64,000 nt of DNA from an uncultured Saprospiraceae bacterium (GCA_937950315.1 CALFDU010000021.1:1-64000); one strand, 5' to 3'. Positions 1 to 8,917 are shown, counted from the stretch's first letter. Notes: a model not told the origin generated them from the letters alone. Translations and numbers: made by a program.

Positions 1-1
1 T

Positions 2-328
2 GTAAAAGAAGAAGGCGCCAAAATCAGATATTCAGATACCTATAATGAGGCAGGCATCAATGTGAATTTTGTAGAACTCTTAGAAGGAAATGAAATTAAA
101 ATCCGAACCTACGAACGTGGGGTAGAGGATGAAACATATTCATGTGGCACAGGAGTAACCGCAGCATCTATTGCTTCATTCTTAGAAACAAAAAAAGTAA
201 ATCAATCTTGGTCAATCATTACATTAGGAGGAAACTTATCCGTAAGCTTTGAAGAACAGAATGAAGTTTTCGCAAAAGTAAAACTCATAGGACCCGCCAT
301 AACCACATTTGCCGGAAGGCTAGATTAA
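2..328 (+). CDS. dapF: Diaminopimelate epimerase, C-terminal part
   Basis: This is the 3' end of a gene that begins before the window; about 108 residues are visible of a family that is usually near 260. DapF interconverts LL- and meso-diaminopimelate, the last step before lysine and the peptidoglycan cross-link residue. The diagnostic block RTYERGVEDETYSCGTGVTA contains the catalytic acid/base cysteine followed by the Gly-Thr-Gly substrate loop. The reading frame is open to the window edge. It ends just before a tandem-repeat tract that separates it from a convergent TPR gene. Family assignment is secure; only the N-terminal cysteine half is out of view. Confidence 0.93.
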   Translation, partial: VKEEGAKIRYSDTYNEAGINVNFVELLEGNEIKIRTYERGVEDETYSCGTGVTAASIASFLETKKVNQSWSIITLGGNLSVSFEEQNEVFAKVKLIGPAITTFAGRLD

Positions 329-342
329 TTCATATTATAATT

Positions 343-505
343 CCACAATCCCACAATCCCACAATCCCACAATCCCACAATCCCACAATCCTAAAATCCC
401 ACAATCCTAGAATCCCAGTGCCTAAATCCTAAAAATCCCCCCAATCCAAAAAATCCTAGTTCCACAATCCTAAAATCCTTACATCCTAAAAATCCTAGTT
501 CCTGG
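343..505. repeat. 8-bp tandem repeat (unit CCCACAAT) decaying into related units
   Basis: Near-perfect 8-bp units of CCCACAAT run from 343 to 413, about nine units, with variants CCTAAAAT and CCTAGAAT. From 414 to about 505 the same theme continues as looser blocks starting with CC and ending in AAT or GTT. The tract fills the space between the convergent ends of dapF and the TPR gene. It carries no coding sequence. It is not CRISPR-like, because there are no unique spacers and the unit is only 8 bp. Confidence 0.9.
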
Positions 506-508
506 TTC

Positions 509-838
509 CTAATTATCCATTTCAATCTCCAAATTCGTCTTTGCATTGTTCAATTCAGATACAGCATGAAAATCGCCTTGCTTCTTACCAATATCAATTC
601 CCTCCCGATAAGTGTTCACAGCAAGGTGATTTTCACCAATCTTCTCATATAGTTTACCCAAATGATAGTATAATCCAATATAATCGGGCTCATTTTCATA
701 AATGTTTAAATAAAACTTGAGAGCTTTCTCTAATGTGTTTGATTTTTCATGTTCCTTTGCAATAGCAAATTTTAGAAATGAATCATCAGGGCTATCAGCC
801 AGATATTTAAGCAATTGATCTATTCGTTTGTCTGACAT
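509..838 (-). CDS. Small TPR-repeat protein
   Basis: The 109-residue product has at least two tetratricopeptide-like helical hairpins, roughly residues 17-50 and 52-85, with the typical pattern YYHLGKLYEKIGENHLAVNTY. There is no signal peptide or membrane segment, so it is probably a cytoplasmic scaffold for protein contacts. Its partner is unknown. It is transcribed away from etfB and converges on dapF across the 8-bp repeat tract. Small single-domain TPR proteins of this size are common in Bacteroidota and have no assigned function. Confidence 0.75.
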   Translation of the reverse strand: MSDKRIDQLLKYLADSPDDSFLKFAIAKEHEKSNTLEKALKFYLNIYENEPDYIGLYYHLGKLYEKIGENHLAVNTYREGIDIGKKQGDFHAVSELNNAKTNLEIEMDN

Positions 839-877
839 TTATCTTTTTTATACTCTGAGTTTAATTTTAAAATAGTC

Positions 878-885
878 TATATTTG
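878..885 (+). promoter_or_regulatory. -7 promoter element of etfB
   Basis: TATATTTG matches the Bacteroidota -7 consensus TAnnTTTG exactly and is followed by CAC, as at both tRNA genes in this window. It ends 22 bp before the etfB start codon. No strong -33 TTG was found at the expected spacing. Confidence 0.6.
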
Positions 886-907
886 CACTACTTAACTAGA
901 CAAAATT

Positions 908-1648
908 ATGAATTTATTAGTTTGTATATCGAAGACACCTGAAACTACTGCGAAGATTGCATTTACGGATGGTGATTCTAAGTTTAATGAAGAAGGTGTT
1001 CAATACATTATGAACCCTTATGATGAATGGTATGCTTTGGTGAGAGCGATCGAATTGAAGGAAAAACATGGAGGCAAAGTCATTGCCATCAATGTGGGAC
1101 CTGCTAGCAATGATATTGTAATCAGAAAAGCATTGGCAATCGGAGCAGATGAAGCTATAAGGGTAAATGGAGAAGCCGTTTCATCGATGTTTGTTGCCAA
1201 ACAAATAGCCAATTACGCAAAATCAAATGACATTGATATTGTTTTCTGTGGGAAAGAAACCATTGATTATAATGGGTCTGAGGTAGCATCTATTGTTGCT
1301 GAATTGATGGATTTACCATTTATTAGTTATGCAAGTAAAATGATGGTAGAAGGATCTACGGCGACCATTGAGAGAGATATCGAAGGAGGAGTTGAAGTGG
1401 TAAAAGTAGACAAGCCATTTGTCATATCAGCAGCAAAAGGATTGGCTGAACAAAGAATTCCTAACATGAAAGGAATTATGATGGCCAAAAGGAAGCCATT
1501 GACTGTGGTTGAACCAGAAGCAGTTGATTCAAAGTCTACTATCGGCAGTTATACAGTGCCTCAAGGAAAGCAAGAAGTCAAAATGATTGATCCAGAAAAT
1601 ATGGAAGAATTGGTGAGACTATTACATGAAGAAGCTAAAGTAATCTAA
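908..1648 (+). CDS. etfB: Electron transfer flavoprotein, beta subunit
   Basis: The 246-residue product matches the EtfB family in length and in its motifs, including the N-terminal strand LLVCISKTPETT and the block FCGKETIDYNGSEVASIVAE. With EtfA it forms the FAD/AMP-binding heterodimer that accepts electrons from acyl-CoA and related dehydrogenases and passes them to the quinone pool. The etfA start follows its stop codon after only 3 bp, so the two are one transcription unit. A TAnnTTTG element lies 22 bp upstream of the ATG. Confidence 0.95.
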   Translation: MNLLVCISKTPETTAKIAFTDGDSKFNEEGVQYIMNPYDEWYALVRAIELKEKHGGKVIAINVGPASNDIVIRKALAIGADEAIRVNGEAVSSMFVAKQIANYAKSNDIDIVFCGKETIDYNGSEVASIVAELMDLPFISYASKMMVEGSTATIERDIEGGVEVVKVDKPFVISAAKGLAEQRIPNMKGIMMAKRKPLTVVEPEAVDSKSTIGSYTVPQGKQEVKMIDPENMEELVRLLHEEAKVI

Positions 1649-1651
1649 ACT

Positions 1652-2596
1652 ATGTCAGTATTAATATTTGCGGAAGCGAAAAAAGGAGAGTATAAAAAGA
1701 ATGCCCAAGAAGCCGTTTATTACGGAGCAAAGCTGGCGTCACAAGTAGGCACTGAAGCCATCGTCTTTACAATCGGTGATGGTTCAAATGCCAATGAATT
1801 AGGAAGCTTTGGAGCTTCAAAAATCTGGTTCAACAATAACAGCGCATCGACGGATAGCCAAGTAGTCAGTGCATTGATCGCACAAGCTGCTTCAAAAGCA
1901 GAAGCGACACATGTCATCTTATCCAACACTGCTTTAGGGAAATCTATTGCGGGCAGAATTGCTGTCAAAATGGATGCCTCACTCGTGTCAGGAGCGAATG
2001 CGTTACCTGAAGGTAGTTCAGTGACGAAAGGTGTTTTCTCTGGTAAGGCAGTTGCAAAATATAATCTATCTGGAGACAAACATGTCATCAGTGTAATGGG
2101 TAATTCCTTGCAGCCTGAAGCAACTGGTGCAGCTGGAATTCCAGAAGAAATAAGCTTGGATGCGCCTGCATCTAGAGTAACTGTTGTAGAAAGTAAAACA
2201 GTCGATGGAGTAGTTCCATTGCCAGAAGCAGAGCTTGTCGTTTCTGCTGGTAGAGGAATGAAAGGACCTGAAAACTGGGGAATCATAGAGGATCTTGCAA
2301 AAGTATTAGGAGCAACTACTGCTTGCTCGAGACCGGTTGCGGATACTGGCTGGAGACCTCATCACGAACACGTAGGACAAACAGGAGTTGCCATCAGACC
2401 TAATCTATATATCGCAGCAGGTATTTCTGGTGCAATCCAACACTTGGCAGGGGTTAATAGCTCAAAAACCATTGTTGTGATCAACAAAGACCCAGAAGCA
2501 CCATTTTTTAAAGCTGCGGACTACGGAGTATTAGGAGATCTGTTTGATATTGTTCCAAAATTGACAGCGGCGCTTGAGAAATTTAAGGCTCAATAG
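1652..2596 (+). CDS. etfA: Electron transfer flavoprotein, alpha subunit
   Basis: This 314-residue protein is the FAD-carrying partner of EtfB. The C-terminal half has the conserved FAD-binding signature, including [42 protein letters not shown], and the closing block [19 protein letters not shown]. The N-terminal half is the variable Rossmann-like domain. It follows etfB directly with no room for a separate promoter. A long open frame on the opposite strand here is an artefact of codon bias. Confidence 0.95.
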   Translation: MSVLIFAEAKKGEYKKNAQEAVYYGAKLASQVGTEAIVFTIGDGSNANELGSFGASKIWFNNNSASTDSQVVSALIAQAASKAEATHVILSNTALGKSIAGRIAVKMDASLVSGANALPEGSSVTKGVFSGKAVAKYNLSGDKHVISVMGNSLQPEATGAAGIPEEISLDAPASRVTVVESKTVDGVVPLPEAELVVSAGRGMKGPENWGIIEDLAKVLGATTACSRPVADTGWRPHHEHVGQTGVAIRPNLYIAAGISGAIQHLAGVNSSKTIVVINKDPEAPFFKAADYGVLGDLFDIVPKLTAALEKFKAQ

Positions 2597-2694
2597 AAAA
2601 ATTGACTCTTTACCGTCTAAACATGTTTTTATTTCATCGATAATTGGGTATTGATGAGGCATTTTTATAATATTATAGTTTAGAATAATATTTA

Positions 2695-3285
2695 ATGCGT
2701 AAGATAGAATTAGATGTAGTTGCCTTGACACATAGTGTGACATCTTCACACAATTATGCCGTCATTCTCGGAGAAGTCAATGGTGAAAGAAAGCTTCCAG
2801 TGGTTATAGGTGGATTTGAGGCGCAAGCCATTGCTGTTGCTATGGAAAAAATGATCCCAAATCGACCATTGACCCATGACCTATTTAAAAATACTTTAGA
2901 CTCCTTTGGTATCGAACTGAAGGAAGTGATTATCAATAATCTTCTTGACGGCATCTTTTATGCCCAACTGATTTGTTGGGATGGCACAAAAGAAGTAATC
3001 ATAGACAGCCGTACGTCTGATTCAATTGCAATGGCAGTGCGTTTTAACTGCCCAATCTTTACCATGGAAAGCATTATGGAGGAAGCCGGAATGCTTCTGG
3101 ATCCTGAGGAAGAGAAGAAAATATCTATTGATCGTCCTACAACCAAAAAAGTCAAAAAAGTAAAAGCTTTCTCTGATCACTCTCTTGAAGAGTTGGATGA
3201 AATGCTAAACAAAGTTTTGCAAGAGGAAGATTACGAACAAGCAGCCAAAATCAGAGACGAAATCAACAAGCGTTCAGAAAGTTAG
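2695..3285 (+). CDS. DUF151 bifunctional nuclease-family protein with UVR motif
   Basis: The 196-residue product has a DUF151/BFN domain at about residues 1-135, with the blocks LPVVIGGFEAQAIA and DSRTSDSIAMAVRFNCPIF. A C-terminal UvrB/UvrC-type helical hairpin follows at about residues 160-192 (SLEELDEMLNKVLQEEDYEQAAKIRDEI). Proteins with this two-part layout are typical of Bacteroidota. Family members have been reported to have DNase and RNase activity, but the biological role here is unknown. The gene stands alone between etfA and the convergent cytochrome c gene. Confidence 0.88.
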   Translation: MRKIELDVVALTHSVTSSHNYAVILGEVNGERKLPVVIGGFEAQAIAVAMEKMIPNRPLTHDLFKNTLDSFGIELKEVIINNLLDGIFYAQLICWDGTKEVIIDSRTSDSIAMAVRFNCPIFTMESIMEEAGMLLDPEEEKKISIDRPTTKKVKKVKAFSDHSLEELDEMLNKVLQEEDYEQAAKIRDEINKRSES

Positions 3286-3332
3286 TTAGCATCAATATCT
3301 TTCATAAGTCATACATCTTTACTTCCAAAACT

Positions 3333-3755
3333 TTATTTATTCCCGTCCGAATTACTTAACGATTCTTGCACTTCCTCAAAAGACATACCTCCTAATTTAT
3401 TGGTCCAGGCAGATAAGATGTAGTTGGTAATGTTTGAAATTTCAACAGCCGATAACTCTGGAATTCCACTCATAGGTATTGTGTATTTAATTCCATTCAC
3501 CATTAGATCACCTTCTATGCCATATCGCATGACTGAAGGCAATTGTTCTTTGTTAAGCATCAACCAATCCGAACCATTCAAAGGAGGGTAAAGCTCTGCC
3601 AGACCAGTGCCATTTTCCATGTGGCAGCCCGCACAATGAAAGTCATACAATACTTTTCCTTGTTTGAATCTACCGTCTTGGCAACTTGAGAAATGTACCC
3701 AAGCCAATAAAGTCAAAATTGCCAGTAGGCTGGTTTTAATTTTTATATTCTGCAA
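3333..3755 (-). CDS. Single-heme cytochrome c, probable lipoprotein
   Basis: The 140-residue product has a hydrophobic N-terminus ending in FSSCQD, a plausible lipobox, so it is probably anchored in the envelope on the periplasmic side. The heme-attachment motif CAGCH lies near residues 41-45, and a candidate axial methionine lies in IPMSG near residue 94. It is a class I, small electron-carrier cytochrome c. Its start overlaps the end of the SCO gene by 20 bp, and that gene in turn overlaps a Met/His-containing lipoprotein gene. This set suggests delivery of copper and electrons to a terminal oxidase or another copper enzyme. No oxidase subunit lies in the window. Confidence 0.88.
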   Translation of the reverse strand: MQNIKIKTSLLAILTLLAWVHFSSCQDGRFKQGKVLYDFHCAGCHMENGTGLAELYPPLNGSDWLMLNKEQLPSVMRYGIEGDLMVNGIKYTIPMSGIPELSAVEISNITNYILSAWTNKLGGMSFEEVQESLSNSDGNK

Positions 3756-4359
3756 TGAGTATATCTATTTCATCCATGAGATCAGTAACATCATCTGGGT
3801 CAGTGCCTTCAGCAAATGCTCTGACGTGTCCTTCTTTGTCTACCACTACGATTTTGCCCGAATGATCTAATCCACCTGGGGCTTCATCATCTTCAACTAC
3901 CGCTACAAAATACTTTAAAGCCATTTCTCTTATTTCATCTTTGTCACCATTTAAGAACATCCACTTATCGGTATTGACTTTAAGATTGCCGGCAAATTTT
4001 TTCAATACTTCTGGTGTGTCTCTTTTAGGATCAAGCGTGTGTGAAACAAGCCTAAGAATGTCATCGCTTTCATACTTTTTGTAAAGACGCAACATTTGCT
4101 TTTTGACTTTTGGGCAAATGGTAGGACATGAGGTAAAGAAAAAATCTGAGACATAAATATGATTTGCCAGGGAAGCATTGCTTACAGAAACACTGTCTTG
4201 ATTTATAAAATTAAACGCCGGGATAGTATACAAAATAGTATCTCCATTGTTATAGCTATGTTGTCCAATATATGGTAACTTATCTTGTTTGGTTTCCTCG
4301 CAAGAAATCAAAAACATACTGGACAATAGTAGAATGCTACTTATAATTGTTAACCGCAT
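3736..4359 (-). CDS. SCO1/SenC-type copper chaperone, lipoprotein
   Basis: The 207-residue product begins with a lipoprotein signal ending in FLISCEE. It carries the thioredoxin-fold SCO domain. The copper-binding CxxxC is TSCPTICP near residue 80, and the third ligand histidine is in GGLDHSGKI near residue 165. SCO proteins load or reduce the CuA site of cytochrome oxidase and some other copper enzymes. The gene is the middle member of a three-gene overlapping unit: it overlaps the lipoprotein gene upstream by 23 bp and the cytochrome c gene downstream by 20 bp, which implies translational coupling. Confidence 0.92.
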   Translation of the reverse strand: MRLTIISSILLLSSMFLISCEETKQDKLPYIGQHSYNNGDTILYTIPAFNFINQDSVSVSNASLANHIYVSDFFFTSCPTICPKVKKQMLRLYKKYESDDILRLVSHTLDPKRDTPEVLKKFAGNLKVNTDKWMFLNGDKDEIREMALKYFVAVVEDDEAPGGLDHSGKIVVVDKEGHVRAFAEGTDPDDVTDLMDEIDILIAEYKN

Positions 4360-4750
4360 CTTGTGCTTTTTTTATGATCGATTTCATGTCTTTACTTACC
4401 AAGCCCATTTTCTCTTTTTGATCCATTAAATAGTTTAATTTTTGTTCTTCTGAGCCTTCTTCAGGTACTTTGAATTGATGCATCCAATCCATCATGGAAT
4501 CATCAGCAAAATCCAACATTCTGATGTTGTCGTTGATGACTTGTTTGTCAATGTCTCCTTGAGCATTAGGCAAAGCTTTTTTTAGTTGTTTTTTTAATTG
4601 ATGAATCGTACCCATTTCAGGCATCACCTCATCATGAATAACCATTACTTCATCATATAGTTTTTGAACCTCAGGAGAATACCCACTTTTACATGACCCA
4701 AAAAGCAAAAGGCCAAACAATAAAGAAAGAATAGTAAGTTTGTTTAACAT
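4337..4750 (-). CDS. Met/His-containing lipoprotein, first gene of SCO operon
   Basis: The 137-residue product has a lipoprotein signal with lipobox LFGSC. The mature part is all-helical, with two segments where Met and His are interleaved: EVMVIHDEVMPEMGTIHQ near residues 34-51 and DDSMMDWMHQF near residues 83-93. Database relatives are often given the uninformative name viral A-type inclusion protein. I infer, without proof, that the Met/His clusters bind copper, because the gene overlaps the SCO copper chaperone gene by 23 bp. The sequence alone would also fit a structural coiled-coil lipoprotein. Confidence 0.7.
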   Translation of the reverse strand: MLNKLTILSLLFGLLLFGSCKSGYSPEVQKLYDEVMVIHDEVMPEMGTIHQLKKQLKKALPNAQGDIDKQVINDNIRMLDFADDSMMDWMHQFKVPEEGSEEQKLNYLMDQKEKMGLVSKDMKSIIKKAQDAVNNYK

Positions 4751-4842
4751 TCGATTAATTTTAAGTTTCCGAAGTTTTAATCAATAAATGTTCAACAAAG
4801 AAACAACTAGAATTGTTAGAATAAAAACTTAGTTAGTTTTAA

Positions 4843-6252
4843 ATGAAAAGAGCTGTAGTATGGTTTCGGTCTGATTTGCGACTTCACGACAATGAAGCCC
4901 TAACTCACGCTATTAATACGGCTGATGAAATCATCCCTCTGTATATTTTTGATGAAAGAGTGTTTAAGGCTAAAACATCCTTTGGATTCAATAAAACTGA
5001 AGTACATCGTAGTCAATTCATTATTGAATCGGTCACGGATTTAAGGTCATCATTACTGAAACTTGGCGCCAACTTGATTGTCCGAATTGGAAGCCCAGAA
5101 AAAATCATCCCTGAATTGTGCAGAAGCCATAAGGCCAATTGGGTGTATTGTAATCGTGAACGGACCAAAGAAGAAGTAATTGTTCAGGACGAACTTGAAG
5201 CAAACTTGTGGACTATTGGTGTTGAAATGAGGTATTGTCGAGGAAAAATGCTTTATCATACAGCAGACCTTCCTTTCCCCATTACTCAAAGCCCGGATGT
5301 ATTTACCAATTACAGAAAAGAAGTTGAAAAGTTAATTCCAATACGATTGCCATTGAATGCCCCAAAAGAGGTAACCATGGTTGAAGGGATTGAAGAAGGG
5401 GGTCTGCCTAGCGTTGAAGACTTTACTCAAGACAATAATGGAATGCAACCAGGTTTTCCTCTTAAAGGTGGTGAGACAAATGCATTGAAAGAACTTCAAT
5501 ATTACCTGCATGAAACAGGACTGGTTTCCAACTATAAAAAGACTCGAAATGAGATGTTGGGAAGGGATTATTCTTCAAAGTTCTCCGCTTATTTGGCAAC
5601 AGGTAGTTTGTCGCCTAAGTTGATTTATGCTGAGCTATTAAAGTTTGCACCAGATCTCTCTGCCAATGAAGGAGCCTATTGGCTCTATTTTGAATTGCTT
5701 TGGAGAGACTTCTTTAGGCTTGTTGGTAAAAAATATGGATCTAAAATATTCCTTCAAGGAGGGATCAACAATAAGTTACCTGATCAGCAAAGTGAGGAAA
5801 TGAGCTTGTTTAATATTTGGAAGGAAGGTAGGACAGGTTTTCCATTGGTTGATGCCAATATGAGAGAAATGAATAGGACCGGTTTTATGTCCAATCGTGG
5901 CAGACAAATCGTCGCCAGTTTCCTTATATACGAGATGAGAATGAATTGGCAACTTGGCGCTGAATACTTCGAATCTATGTTGGTGGATTATGATCCATGC
6001 AGCAATTATGGCAATTGGCAATATATTGCTGGCGTTGGCGTCGATCCGCGACAAGGAAGAAGGTTTAATCTTGTATTTCAAGCCCAAAAACATGATCCAG
6101 AAGCACAATACATTAAGCATTGGATACCAGAATTGACAGATATTCCATATTCCTTGCTGTTGGACCCTAATAAATACAGTAGTGAGCAATTTTTCGAATA
6201 CGGAATTACTTTAGGTAAAGACTATCCAACTCCTATGCTGAGCTTGGGTTAA
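4843..6252 (+). CDS. Cryptochrome DASH / photolyase-family flavoprotein
   Basis: The 469-residue product has an N-terminal photolyase antenna domain (VVWFRSDLRLHDNEAL) and a C-terminal FAD domain. The Cry-DASH subgroup is indicated by YKKTRNEMLGRDYSSKFS, ANMREMNRTGFMSNRGRQ and YDPCSNYGNWQYIAGVG. Members bind FAD and often a folate antenna, and repair cyclobutane dimers mainly in single-stranded DNA or act as light sensors. The gene diverges from the SCO lipoprotein operon, and mqnA follows 78 bp downstream. Which of repair or signalling applies here cannot be read from the sequence. Confidence 0.93.
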   Translation: MKRAVVWFRSDLRLHDNEALTHAINTADEIIPLYIFDERVFKAKTSFGFNKTEVHRSQFIIESVTDLRSSLLKLGANLIVRIGSPEKIIPELCRSHKANWVYCNRERTKEEVIVQDELEANLWTIGVEMRYCRGKMLYHTADLPFPITQSPDVFTNYRKEVEKLIPIRLPLNAPKEVTMVEGIEEGGLPSVEDFTQDNNGMQPGFPLKGGETNALKELQYYLHETGLVSNYKKTRNEMLGRDYSSKFSAYLATGSLSPKLIYAELLKFAPDLSANEGAYWLYFELLWRDFFRLVGKKYGSKIFLQGGINNKLPDQQSEEMSLFNIWKEGRTGFPLVDANMREMNRTGFMSNRGRQIVASFLIYEMRMNWQLGAEYFESMLVDYDPCSNYGNWQYIAGVGVDPRQGRRFNLVFQAQKHDPEAQYIKHWIPELTDIPYSLLLDPNKYSSEQFFEYGITLGKDYPTPMLSLG

Positions 6253-6265
6253 ATGTAAAATTGTC

Positions 6266-6295
6266 TTGGATTTGTTAGAACTATAGATAGCTTTG
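6266..6295 (+). promoter_or_regulatory. Candidate promoter of mqnA
   Basis: A TTG at 6266-6268 is spaced 19 bp from TAGCTTTG at 6288-6295, a full match to the -7 consensus TAnnTTTG. A second exact -7 match, TAACTTTG, lies at 6313-6320, only 10 bp before the ATG. Either or both could serve mqnA. Confidence 0.55.
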
Positions 6296-6330
6296 ATAAA
6301 CTTATTGATATTTAACTTTGTTTAATATTT

Positions 6331-7080
6331 ATGAAGATTAACGTGGCCATGGTGAATTATAAGAATACCAAACCATTTTTGTTTGGATTCAACCAATTTG
6401 TGGAGAATACTCCATTTAGGCTATCCCTTCTCAATCCTGCCAAATGCTCACAAGCATTTGAAAATGGGAATGCAGACATTGCCTTGGTGCCTGCTGCATT
6501 TTTGGAAGGTAGATCCGATTATAAAATTATCACTGATTATTGCATTGGTGCAAACGGGCCAGTAAATTCTGTTGCTGTTCTCAGTAATCAACCAATTGAT
6601 CAAATTGAAACTGTAATCCTAGATAACCATTCTTTGACTTCCAATAGATTGGTGAAAATACTCTTTGATCATCACTGGAAAAGAGAAGTTGATTTTGTTA
6701 AGCGTGATGTAAGTCAAGGAATTGAATTACCACCCAATCATGCAGTAGTGATGATAGGGGACAAAGTTTTTGAACAGCAAGATCATTTCCAATACAAATA
6801 TGATCTATCCGAGCAATGGAAACAAATGACAGGGATGCCTTTTGTATTTGCAGTATGGATAGCAAAGAAAGATATATCTGAAGCGCTCGTAGCCAAGCTC
6901 AACGAGTATCTTCAATATGGTGTGGATAACATCAATACCATTATAGAAAATGAATCAGATCCTATCGTTGATTTAAAAGAATATCTTACCGTAAATCTAA
7001 AGTATAAACTTAACTCTGAGTATAGATTAGGTTTAAATAACTTCCTAGAAACATATAGTATACAGGAAACTGTGCACTAA
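6331..7080 (+). CDS. mqnA: Chorismate dehydratase of the futalosine menaquinone pathway
   Basis: The 249-residue product matches MqnA: it begins with a strand and NYKNTKPFLFG, then NADIALVPAAFLEG, and GANGPVNSVAVLSN, the periplasmic-binding-protein-like fold of this enzyme. MqnA converts chorismate to 3-enolpyruvyl-benzoate, the first committed step of the alternative (futalosine) menaquinone route. The presence of this route, rather than classical men genes, favours Saprospiria- or Cytophagia-like Bacteroidota over most Flavobacteriia. The other mqn genes are not in this window. Confidence 0.87.
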   Translation: MKINVAMVNYKNTKPFLFGFNQFVENTPFRLSLLNPAKCSQAFENGNADIALVPAAFLEGRSDYKIITDYCIGANGPVNSVAVLSNQPIDQIETVILDNHSLTSNRLVKILFDHHWKREVDFVKRDVSQGIELPPNHAVVMIGDKVFEQQDHFQYKYDLSEQWKQMTGMPFVFAVWIAKKDISEALVAKLNEYLQYGVDNINTIIENESDPIVDLKEYLTVNLKYKLNSEYRLGLNNFLETYSIQETVH

Positions 7081-7142
7081 AAACTTGTTTTACTCATTTT
7101 AGCTAAATAATACTATTTTAGCAACTAGCTTAAATAACCAAA

Positions 7143-8201
7143 ATGATAAAATCACGTATTGCGGGAGTTGGACATTATGTTCCTGAAAATGTGTACACCA
7201 ATGATGATCTCGCTAAATTAATGGATACCTCCGATGAATGGATTAAAGAGAGAACAGGTATCAAAGAACGGAGGTTTGCGACCAAACACAAAGAAACAAC
7301 AACAACCCTTGGATACGAAGCATCTAAAGTAGCTTTAGAACGGGCAGGAATTACAGCCGAAGATGTTGATTTCATAATTTTTGCAACTTTAAGTCCTGAT
7401 TATTATTTTCCTGGATGTGGTGTTTTGTTACAAAGAGCTTTGGGTATTACCAAATCAGAAATTGGGGCATTGGATGTAAGAACACAATGCACTGGTTTTA
7501 TTTATGCATTGTCTGTGGCAGACCAATTTATTAAATCTGGCATGTATAAGAATATTCTGGTAGTCGGTGCTGAGATGCATTCATCTGGACTTGAATTTGC
7601 AACGAGAGGAAGAGGTGTCTCCGTAATTTTTGGAGATGGAGCAGGGGCAGTTGTATTGCAGCCAAGTGAAGGAGATAATGGAATTGAAAATTCAGAACTG
7701 CATTCTGATGGAACCAATGCTGAAGTACTGTCACTTTCTTCTCCAGGTTCACATGGTGGTTTTCATTCAGATGACAAAGATCAATTTGGGTTTCCGCCCG
7801 AAGATGAGTTGGGAGAAATATTCATCACAGATAAAATGGTAAAAGATGGACATCTTTATCCTCACATGGATGGAAAAGTCGTTTTTAAAAAGGCCGTGGT
7901 AAAGTTTCCTGAAGTCATTGTTTCTTCTTTGGCAAAGATTGGAAAGACACCAGCAGACTTAAGCTTGCTCATTCCACATCAAGCCAATTTAAGAATTAGT
8001 CAATTTGTACAAAAAATATTAAAGCTTGATGATAGTCAAGTTTTCAATAACATTCAAAAATACGGAAACACAACCGCAGCTTCTATTCCTATCGCTTTAT
8101 CAGAAGCTTGGGAGCAAGGAAAAGTGAAGCCCAATGACCTGATATGCTTAGCAGCTTTTGGTTCTGGCTTTACTTGGGGAAGTGTTGTTTTAACTTGGTA
8201 A
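7143..8201 (+). CDS. fabH: 3-oxoacyl-ACP synthase III
   Basis: The 352-residue thiolase-fold enzyme starts fatty acid synthesis by condensing acetyl-CoA (or a branched acyl-CoA) with malonyl-ACP. The catalytic triad is visible: Cys in VRTQCTGF, His in LIPHQANLRI and Asn in KYGNTTAASIP. It is longer than the roughly 320-residue E. coli type, because of an insertion around DKDQFGFPPEDELGEIF that is common in Bacteroidota KASIII-like proteins. Its stop codon overlaps the bshB1 start codon by one base (TAATG), so the two are translationally coupled. Confidence 0.92.
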   Translation: MIKSRIAGVGHYVPENVYTNDDLAKLMDTSDEWIKERTGIKERRFATKHKETTTTLGYEASKVALERAGITAEDVDFIIFATLSPDYYFPGCGVLLQRALGITKSEIGALDVRTQCTGFIYALSVADQFIKSGMYKNILVVGAEMHSSGLEFATRGRGVSVIFGDGAGAVVLQPSEGDNGIENSELHSDGTNAEVLSLSSPGSHGGFHSDDKDQFGFPPEDELGEIFITDKMVKDGHLYPHMDGKVVFKKAVVKFPEVIVSSLAKIGKTPADLSLLIPHQANLRISQFVQKILKLDDSQVFNNIQKYGNTTAASIPIALSEAWEQGKVKPNDLICLAAFGSGFTWGSVVLTW

Positions 8202-8917
8202 TGAAAGTAGATATATTAGCAATTGGAGTTCATCCTGATGATATTGAGCTTGGCTGTGGAGGTACTGTAGCCCATCATATTAAGAAAGGAAAAACAGTGG
8301 CATTGGTAGACTTGACACATGGTGAGTTAGGTACTAGAGGAAGTGGTGGCTTAAGATTGGAAGAAGCTGATAAGGCAAGAGAATATTTAGGGATAGCGCA
8401 TCGTGAAAATCTCGGGATGGCCGATGGCTTTTTTCAACACAATAAAGAGAATATTATAAAAATTGTTGAAGTTGTCAGAAAGTATAGACCCGAAATAGTA
8501 TTGGCAAATGCTGTTTCCGATCGTCATCCAGATCATGGACGAGCAGCCAAGCTAGTTTCAGATGCTTGCTTCATTGCCGGACTACAGAAAGTAAGTTCGC
8601 AGCGCGATGGAGTCGAACAAGAAAAGTGGAGACCCAAGGTGGTTTACCATTATATTCAAGACCATAATTTAACACCTGATCTTGTCGTAGATATTTCTGA
8701 TAGTATTGAAGAAAAAATGGGTTCCATCATGTGTTATGGATCTCAGTTCTATGACCCCAATTCCCAAGAACCTAAAACACCAATATCAGGTGAAGACTTT
8801 CTTGATTTTGTCAAAGCAAAAGCAGCGACTTATGGTAGGCAGATTGGAGCAAAGTATGGAGAAGGTTTTAATGTAGCAAGATATATCGGAGTCGATGATC
8901 TATTTGATTTGCTTTAA
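8201..8917 (+). CDS. bshB1: Bacillithiol biosynthesis deacetylase BshB1
   Basis: I place the start at the ATG at 8201, which overlaps the fabH stop; the open frame extends 19 codons upstream inside fabH. The 238-residue product is a LmbE/PIG-L-type zinc hydrolase with HPDDIELGCGG near the N-terminus and the second metal motif SDRHPDHGRA. BshB1 removes the acetyl group from GlcNAc-malate to give GlcN-malate, the precursor of the thiol bacillithiol. The 3' end overlaps the convergent mutS gene by 4 bp. Confidence 0.92.
   Translation: MKVDILAIGVHPDDIELGCGGTVAHHIKKGKTVALVDLTHGELGTRGSGGLRLEEADKAREYLGIAHRENLGMADGFFQHNKENIIKIVEVVRKYRPEIVLANAVSDRHPDHGRAAKLVSDACFIAGLQKVSSQRDGVEQEKWRPKVVYHYIQDHNLTPDLVVDISDSIEEKMGSIMCYGSQFYDPNSQEPKTPISGEDFLDFVKAKAATYGRQIGAKYGEGFNVARYIGVDDLFDLL

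Noticed and set aside
343-505. Possible CRISPR array
   Set aside because: The unit is 8 bp with no unique spacers, and no cas genes are in the window.
1720-2286. 188-residue minus-strand open frame
   Set aside because: It lies wholly inside etfA, is opposite in strand and has no family features; it is a codon-bias shadow.
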